From positions 1 to 29,417 of the forward strand of contig JBBQWW010000044.1 in assembly GCA_038210245.1 (NCBI GenBank): a stretch of DNA of 29,417 nucleotides. The letters are read 5' to 3'. Shown one piece after another: positions 26,094 through 29,417 of the stretch (position 1 is its first letter; every line of letters begins with the position of its first letter). The notes below the pieces were generated by a model that was not told the origin of the DNA, did no database searches, and was given only the letters and a program-made list of their open reading frames with translations. Source of the stretch: Bog-756 sp038210245. Lineage in GTDB: Bacteria > Actinomycetota > Acidimicrobiia > Acidimicrobiales > RAAP-2. A program made the translations under genes and the position numbers.

Positions 26094-26687
26094 TCAGACG
26101 GTGACGAGGAGTCCGAGCTCGTCCAGCCGGGTGCCCATGGAGTCCGGCGTCACGCCGAACAGGCAGGCGATGGCCCGGACGTCCTCGGCCCGAATGGTGA
26201 TCATCCGGCCGTTGAAGTCCTGCCGGTGCACCTGGATCATGCTGAGGAACCGGCGCAGCAGGTCCCGCTCTGGCCCGCTGACCGTATGCAGCTTGGTCAG
26301 GTCGATGGCCACCTTCTCGGTGCCCGACGCCGTCAAGTTGGCCCGTCGGGCGGAGGTGGTGACGATCTCCTCGGTGGTCCCACTGGCCCCCCATCGGGTC
26401 ATGGTGGCGTCGTCGGGCGGGAGCAGCTGGTCCACCGGCACGTCGTAGAGCTTGGCCAGTCGCTGGAGCCGGGGCACAGAGATGGCCCGCTCGCCCCGTT
26501 CGTAGGCACCCAGCACCGACGCCTTGAACTCCTGCTCGGACATGGCCTCGACGGCCTGCAGGGACAGACGCATCTGCTTGCGCATGGTCCTCAGCCTGGC
26601 TCCGACGGCACGGGCGTAAGCGACCCGGGCCGCCTCCTCCTGCTCGTCCTCATCCAGTACATCGACACTCTTGTCAATCACCGACAT
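26094..26687 (-). CDS. BldD-like transcriptional regulator with c-di-GMP signature
   Basis: The product (197 aa) has an acidic N-terminal tail, an XRE-type HTH at about 27-90 (RLRTMRKQMRLSLQAVEAMS, then LGAYERGERAISVPRLQRLAKLYDVPVDQLLP), a linker, and a C-terminal domain (about 125-197). The pattern is that of BldD, the Streptomyces developmental repressor whose C-terminal domain dimerises on cyclic di-GMP. The BldD signature RxD-x8-RxxD is intact: R155-Q-D157, eight residues, R166-A-E-D169. Start: the ATG at 26687 has GGAGG 5 bases upstream, whereas the GTG at 26693 would overlap that ribosome site. A TTGACA box lies about 70 bases upstream. It could respond to c-di-GMP; binding is inferred, not shown. 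Confidence 0.88.
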   Translation of the reverse strand: MSVIDKSVDVLDEDEQEEAARVAYARAVGARLRTMRKQMRLSLQAVEAMSEQEFKASVLGAYERGERAISVPRLQRLAKLYDVPVDQLLPPDDATMTRWGASGTTEEIVTTSARRANLTASGTEKVAIDLTKLHTVSGPERDLLRRFLSMIQVHRQDFNGRMITIRAEDVRAIACLFGVTPDSMGTRLDELGLLVTV

Positions 26688-26692
26688 CTGCA

Positions 26693-26697
26693 CCTCC
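26693..26697 (-). promoter_or_regulatory. Strong ribosome binding site deciding the BldD-like start
   Basis: GGAGG on the minus strand, 5 bases before the ATG at 26687. It rules out the in-frame GTG at 26693, which would lie within the site. Confidence 0.7.
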
Positions 26698-26735
26698 GCT
26701 CCTCTCCACCGATCGCCCCCCGAGCTCCGGCTCTG

Positions 26736-26764
26736 CCAATGTGACGCAGGTGCATGTCTGTCAA
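26736..26764 (-). promoter_or_regulatory. Candidate promoter of the BldD-like gene
   Basis: On the minus strand a perfect TTGACA (26759-26764) is followed after 17 bases by CATTGG (26736-26741), a poor -10 match. The boxes are about 50-77 bases upstream of the start codon. An inverted TGAC/GTCA pair spaced by 14 bases spans the region and could be an operator. The rest of the 169-base spacer (26688-26856) shows no gene, no strong hairpin and no repeat. Confidence 0.4.
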
Positions 26765-26856
26765 CTGACCACGGACTCCGCCATGCGGATCCCTACGATC
26801 GTCCTCCCTAACAGGACTCCCTGCCTCCCACGACTAGTTTCCCTCACGGAGCGTGG

Positions 26857-27624
26857 TTACGCAAGCGGTCCGATCAAACCGGAGCGGAGGCCACACAGGA
26901 GGGTGCCAGCGGCGACGGCTGCGGTTTCGGCCCGTAGGACCGTGGGACCGAGCCCCACGCCCGGGCCGAAACGGGCCTCCTCATCGGGATCCCACCCCCC
27001 CTCAGGACCCACCGCCACCACCGTTCGGGCCAGGGAGGGCGGGGAGCCACCGGGTCGGGCCAGCACCAGCTCCGGGCCCACGGCGGCGGCCAGCCCCTCC
27101 AGCGTGGTGACCGGATCCACCCCGGGCAGCCAGGTCCGACGGCACTGGGCGGCCGCCTCGCGGGCCACCCGGGCCAGCTTGGCCACGGCGCGCTCCCCCC
27201 GCTCGCCGTCCCAGCGGACCACCGAGCGGGAGGTGCGGATGGGCACGATCCGGTCCACCCCCAACTCAGTCAGCTTCTGGACCACCCACTCGGGCCGGTC
27301 GCCCTTGGTCGGAGCGAAGGCCACGGTGATACCGGGAGTGGGCCGGGTCTGTCGGGTCACGGTCCCGTCGGGTACCAGCAGTCCGGCGGGGTCGGCCCCC
27401 CGCCAGGCGCGCCCTCCGGTGCCCGGTGCCACCCGGCAGGCCGACCAGGATCCCGAGCCGTCCGAGACCACCACCGATTCGCCCGGTCGGAGGCGCAGGA
27501 CGTCGAAGAGATGATGGGCATCACCCTGCGTGAGGATCGGTGCGGCCGGGTCGGCCACGAAGACCATGGCCGCCGCCGCCACCAGCGCAGGATCGGGCTC
27601 GGACGGCGCCGCGTCCGGCGCCAC
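26857..27624 (-). CDS. rsmE: 16S rRNA (uracil-1498-N3)-methyltransferase RsmE
   Basis: RsmE methylates U1498 of 16S rRNA using S-adenosylmethionine. The 255-aa product has a PUA-like N-terminal domain (about 20-85, with GDAHHLFDVLRLRPGESVVVSDGSG) and a SPOUT knot domain. The SPOUT signatures are KGDRPEWVVQKLTELGVDRIVPI (108-129), AVGPEGGWDPDEEARF (204-219) and LGPTVLRAETAAVAA (225-239). The GTG at 27624 comes one base after the dnaJ stop and is the earliest plausible start; an in-frame ATG at 27567 (MVFVADP) would still keep the whole PUA fold and is possible. The hrcA-dnaJ-rsmE order is common in Gram-positive bacteria. Confidence 0.94.
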   Translation of the reverse strand: MAPDAAPSEPDPALVAAAAMVFVADPAAPILTQGDAHHLFDVLRLRPGESVVVSDGSGSWSACRVAPGTGGRAWRGADPAGLLVPDGTVTRQTRPTPGITVAFAPTKGDRPEWVVQKLTELGVDRIVPIRTSRSVVRWDGERGERAVAKLARVAREAAAQCRRTWLPGVDPVTTLEGLAAAVGPELVLARPGGSPPSLARTVVAVGPEGGWDPDEEARFGPGVGLGPTVLRAETAAVAAGTLLCGLRSGLIGPLA

Positions 27625-27625
27625 C

Positions 27626-28759
27626 TCAGCTGAGCGCGGAGCGCAGCTTGGAGAAGATCCCTTCGCCCTGCGGCGCATCGCCCAGGTGCTCGCCGCGTGC
27701 CTCGGCCAGCGAGGCCAGCAGGTCGCGTTGGCCGTCGTCGAGCCCCGTGGGCGTGTCCACCTGGACGTGCACGTAGAGGTCCCCTCGGCCGCGGCCGCGG
27801 ATCTTGGGCACACCCAGGCCCTTGATGGTGAGGATGGTGCCGGACTGGGTGCCGGCCGTGATGGCCAGCTCCCGGGCGTCGTCCAGGGTGTCGAAGGTGA
27901 CGCTCCCGCCCAGGGCGGCCAGGGTCACGGGCACGTGGGCGGCGGCGTGCAGGTCGACGCCGGAGCGCTCGAAGGTGGGGTCGGGCTCCACGGTGAGATG
28001 GACGAAGAGGGCGCCGTTCGGACCACCCCGGAAGCCGGCCGGGCCGTGTCCGGCCAGCCGCAGGGTCGAACCCTCGTCGACACCCCCGGGGATGTCGACG
28101 GTGAGCGTGCGCGACTCGTTCCTCCGCCCCTCGCCCCGGCAGTCGGCACAGGGGGTCTGGATGAACTCGCCGGTGCCCTGACAGCGCGGACAGGGCACGG
28201 CGGTGATGACCTGGCCCAGGATGGACTGGCGCACCCGGCGCAGTTCGCCCGCGCCCTGGCACTCGGGACAGCGCACGGCGCTGGTCCCCGGCTGGGCCCC
28301 CGACCCCTCGCAGGTGTCGCAGTGCACCGGGGTCTGCACGTCCACCTCCCGTTGGACCCCAAAGACGGCCTCTCGGAAGCTCAGCCGCAGGACCATCTCG
28401 GCGTCGGGCCCGGGCATCGGACCGGTTCGGCGGCCGCGGCCGCCGGTACCTCCCATGCCGTTGAAGAAGGCGTCGAAAAGGTCGCCCAGACCGCCCCCGA
28501 AGGGGTCGCCGGCGGCACCGGCGGCGGCGGGTCCGAAGACGCCCTCGGCCCCGTAGCGGTCGTACTGGGCCCGGCGGTCCGGGTCCTTCAGGACCTCATA
28601 GGCCAGGCTGACCTCCTTGAACTGCTCGGAGGTGTCGGAGTCGCCCTGGTTGGCATCGGGGTGGAACTCCCGGGCCTTGGCCCGGTAGGCCCGCTTGAGA
28701 TCGTCGTCGGAGGCGTCGCGGCGGACGCCCAGCACCTCATAGAGGTCGGCGGTGGTCAC
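27626..28759 (-). CDS. dnaJ: Chaperone DnaJ (type I Hsp40)
   Basis: DnaJ delivers unfolded proteins to DnaK and stimulates its ATPase. The 377-aa product has the J domain (about 4-70) with the H33-P34-D35 tripeptide, a Gly/Phe-rich region (75-112), and four zinc-binding repeats (C147/C150, C164/C167, C190/C193, C204/C207). The C-terminal substrate-binding domains run to residue 377. All four CxxCxGxG repeats are intact. The ATG at 28759 is 25 bases after the hrcA stop. Co-transcription with hrcA suggests this is the HrcA-controlled DnaJ2-type paralogue, distinct from a dnaK-linked copy elsewhere; that is inference. Confidence 0.96.
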   Translation of the reverse strand: MTTADLYEVLGVRRDASDDDLKRAYRAKAREFHPDANQGDSDTSEQFKEVSLAYEVLKDPDRRAQYDRYGAEGVFGPAAAGAAGDPFGGGLGDLFDAFFNGMGGTGGRGRRTGPMPGPDAEMVLRLSFREAVFGVQREVDVQTPVHCDTCEGSGAQPGTSAVRCPECQGAGELRRVRQSILGQVITAVPCPRCQGTGEFIQTPCADCRGEGRRNESRTLTVDIPGGVDEGSTLRLAGHGPAGFRGGPNGALFVHLTVEPDPTFERSGVDLHAAAHVPVTLAALGGSVTFDTLDDARELAITAGTQSGTILTIKGLGVPKIRGRGRGDLYVHVQVDTPTGLDDGQRDLLASLAEARGEHLGDAPQGEGIFSKLRSALS

Positions 28760-28784
28760 GACCCGGTCCCCTTCCCTTTCGTCC

Positions 28785-29417
28785 TCATCGTCCGGGTTCG
28801 CTGAGCCGGCGGCTCAACCCGTCCCCCACCACGCGGGCCGCGGCCAGCGCCAGGGGGTAGTTCATGCGGGTGGGGCCGAGCAACCCGATGGTCCCGGCCT
28901 CCACGCCATCCACTGACACCGGCATGACCACGATGGCGCACGACGCCAGCGGCTCCACCCCGTGCTCGGTCCCGATGGCCACCGACAGGCCGGTGTCGAG
29001 GATGTCGCGCAGCAGGGTGACCACCACCAGCTGCTGCTCCAAGATGGTCAGCACCGACCGGACCGTGTCCACGGCGTCGAAGGCCGCCGCCATGCGCGAC
29101 GACCCTCCGACGAAGAGCTGCTCGGCGCCGTCCACCCGGCCGAGGGCGTGCAGCCCGGCCAAGGCGGCGGAGACCACGGCGTCGGTGGCCGGGTCCCCGG
29201 TCCCGGCGGCGGTGGCCGTCACCTGGGTGAGGGGCAGGCCCAGGGCGTGGGCGGCCAGGCGGGCGGCGGCGTCGGCCAGGCTGGCCTCGTCAACGTCGTC
29301 GGTGAACTCGATGGACTGCTTCTGGACCGCCCCGTCGGCCAGGACCACCACCAGCAGGGCCAGGCGGGAGCCGAGGCCCACCAGCTGGACCGAGCGGACG
29401 GCTGCCGACTCGTGCGA
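28785..29417 (-). CDS. hrcA: Heat-inducible transcription repressor HrcA (partial, 5' end beyond window)
   Basis: HrcA represses heat-shock genes by binding CIRCE operators. The gene runs off the right edge, so only the C-terminal ~210 residues are present and the N-terminal winged helix is not seen. Family features are VRSVQLVGLGSRLALLVVVLADG at the start of the visible part, the GGSSRM segment, VAIGTEHG in the GAF-like middle, and the C-terminal IGLLGPTRMNYPLALAAARVVGDGLSRRL. The frame is open to the edge; a GTG at 29381 is internal, not the start. The CIRCE element would lie upstream, outside the window. Confidence 0.93.
   Translation of the reverse strand, partial: SHESAAVRSVQLVGLGSRLALLVVVLADGAVQKQSIEFTDDVDEASLADAAARLAAHALGLPLTQVTATAAGTGDPATDAVVSAALAGLHALGRVDGAEQLFVGGSSRMAAAFDAVDTVRSVLTILEQQLVVVTLLRDILDTGLSVAIGTEHGVEPLASCAIVVMPVSVDGVEAGTIGLLGPTRMNYPLALAAARVVGDGLSRRLSEPGR

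Noticed and set aside
25499..26104. 201-codon plus-strand frame opposite the HIT and HTH genes
   Set aside because: It is antisense to two genes with intact motifs, and no domain is recognisable.

Overview
The window is a high-GC actinobacterial chromosome segment. Class Acidimicrobiia is my best guess, but no rRNA or marker phylogeny is available here. Supporting signs are the very high GC at third codon positions, frequent GTG starts, a class E sortase with an LAATG substrate, a BldD-like regulator, and a core order of hrcA-dnaJ-rsmE / HIT-phoH-ybeY-CBS-era / uppS-recO / glyS / dnaG-rpoD. Most genes are on the minus strand and are housekeeping genes.

Left edge (1-1534): a tyrosine recombinase gene points at the 3' end of a tRNA-Asn gene, the usual end of an element integrated in a tRNA. 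The rest of the element lies to the left of the window. This part looks less GC-rich than the rest.

1646-8375: a small single-TM protein, then (minus) the principal sigma factor, DNA primase and pyruvate phosphate dikinase. 8563-11500: a surface module of a three-repeat secreted protein ending in an LAATG sorting signal, with a class E sortase 4 bases downstream.

11583-17245: a tightly packed minus-strand run, uppS > small membrane protein > recO > phr > hemW > glyS. Every junction overlaps or is 1 base apart, so translational coupling is likely. 17366-21527: the only plus-strand block beyond 2 kb, with a TauE-like exporter, a 33-bp tandem repeat, a DinG-type helicase and a family 2 glycosyltransferase. 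It separates uppS/recO from era.

21578-25333: phoH > ybeY > CBS-domain membrane protein > era (minus), for RNA/ribosome maturation. 25435-26687: a HIT hydrolase, an excisionase-type HTH protein, and a BldD-like repressor that keeps the cyclic-di-GMP signature RxD-x8-RxxD. 26857-29417: rsmE, dnaJ and the 3' part of hrcA (heat-shock operon, running off the right edge).

I found no CRISPR array, defence island, toxin-antitoxin pair or rRNA. The best leads are the BldD-like regulator with its small HTH neighbour, the sortase/surface protein pair, the 33-bp repeats, and the hairpin-rich dinG-glycosyltransferase spacer.
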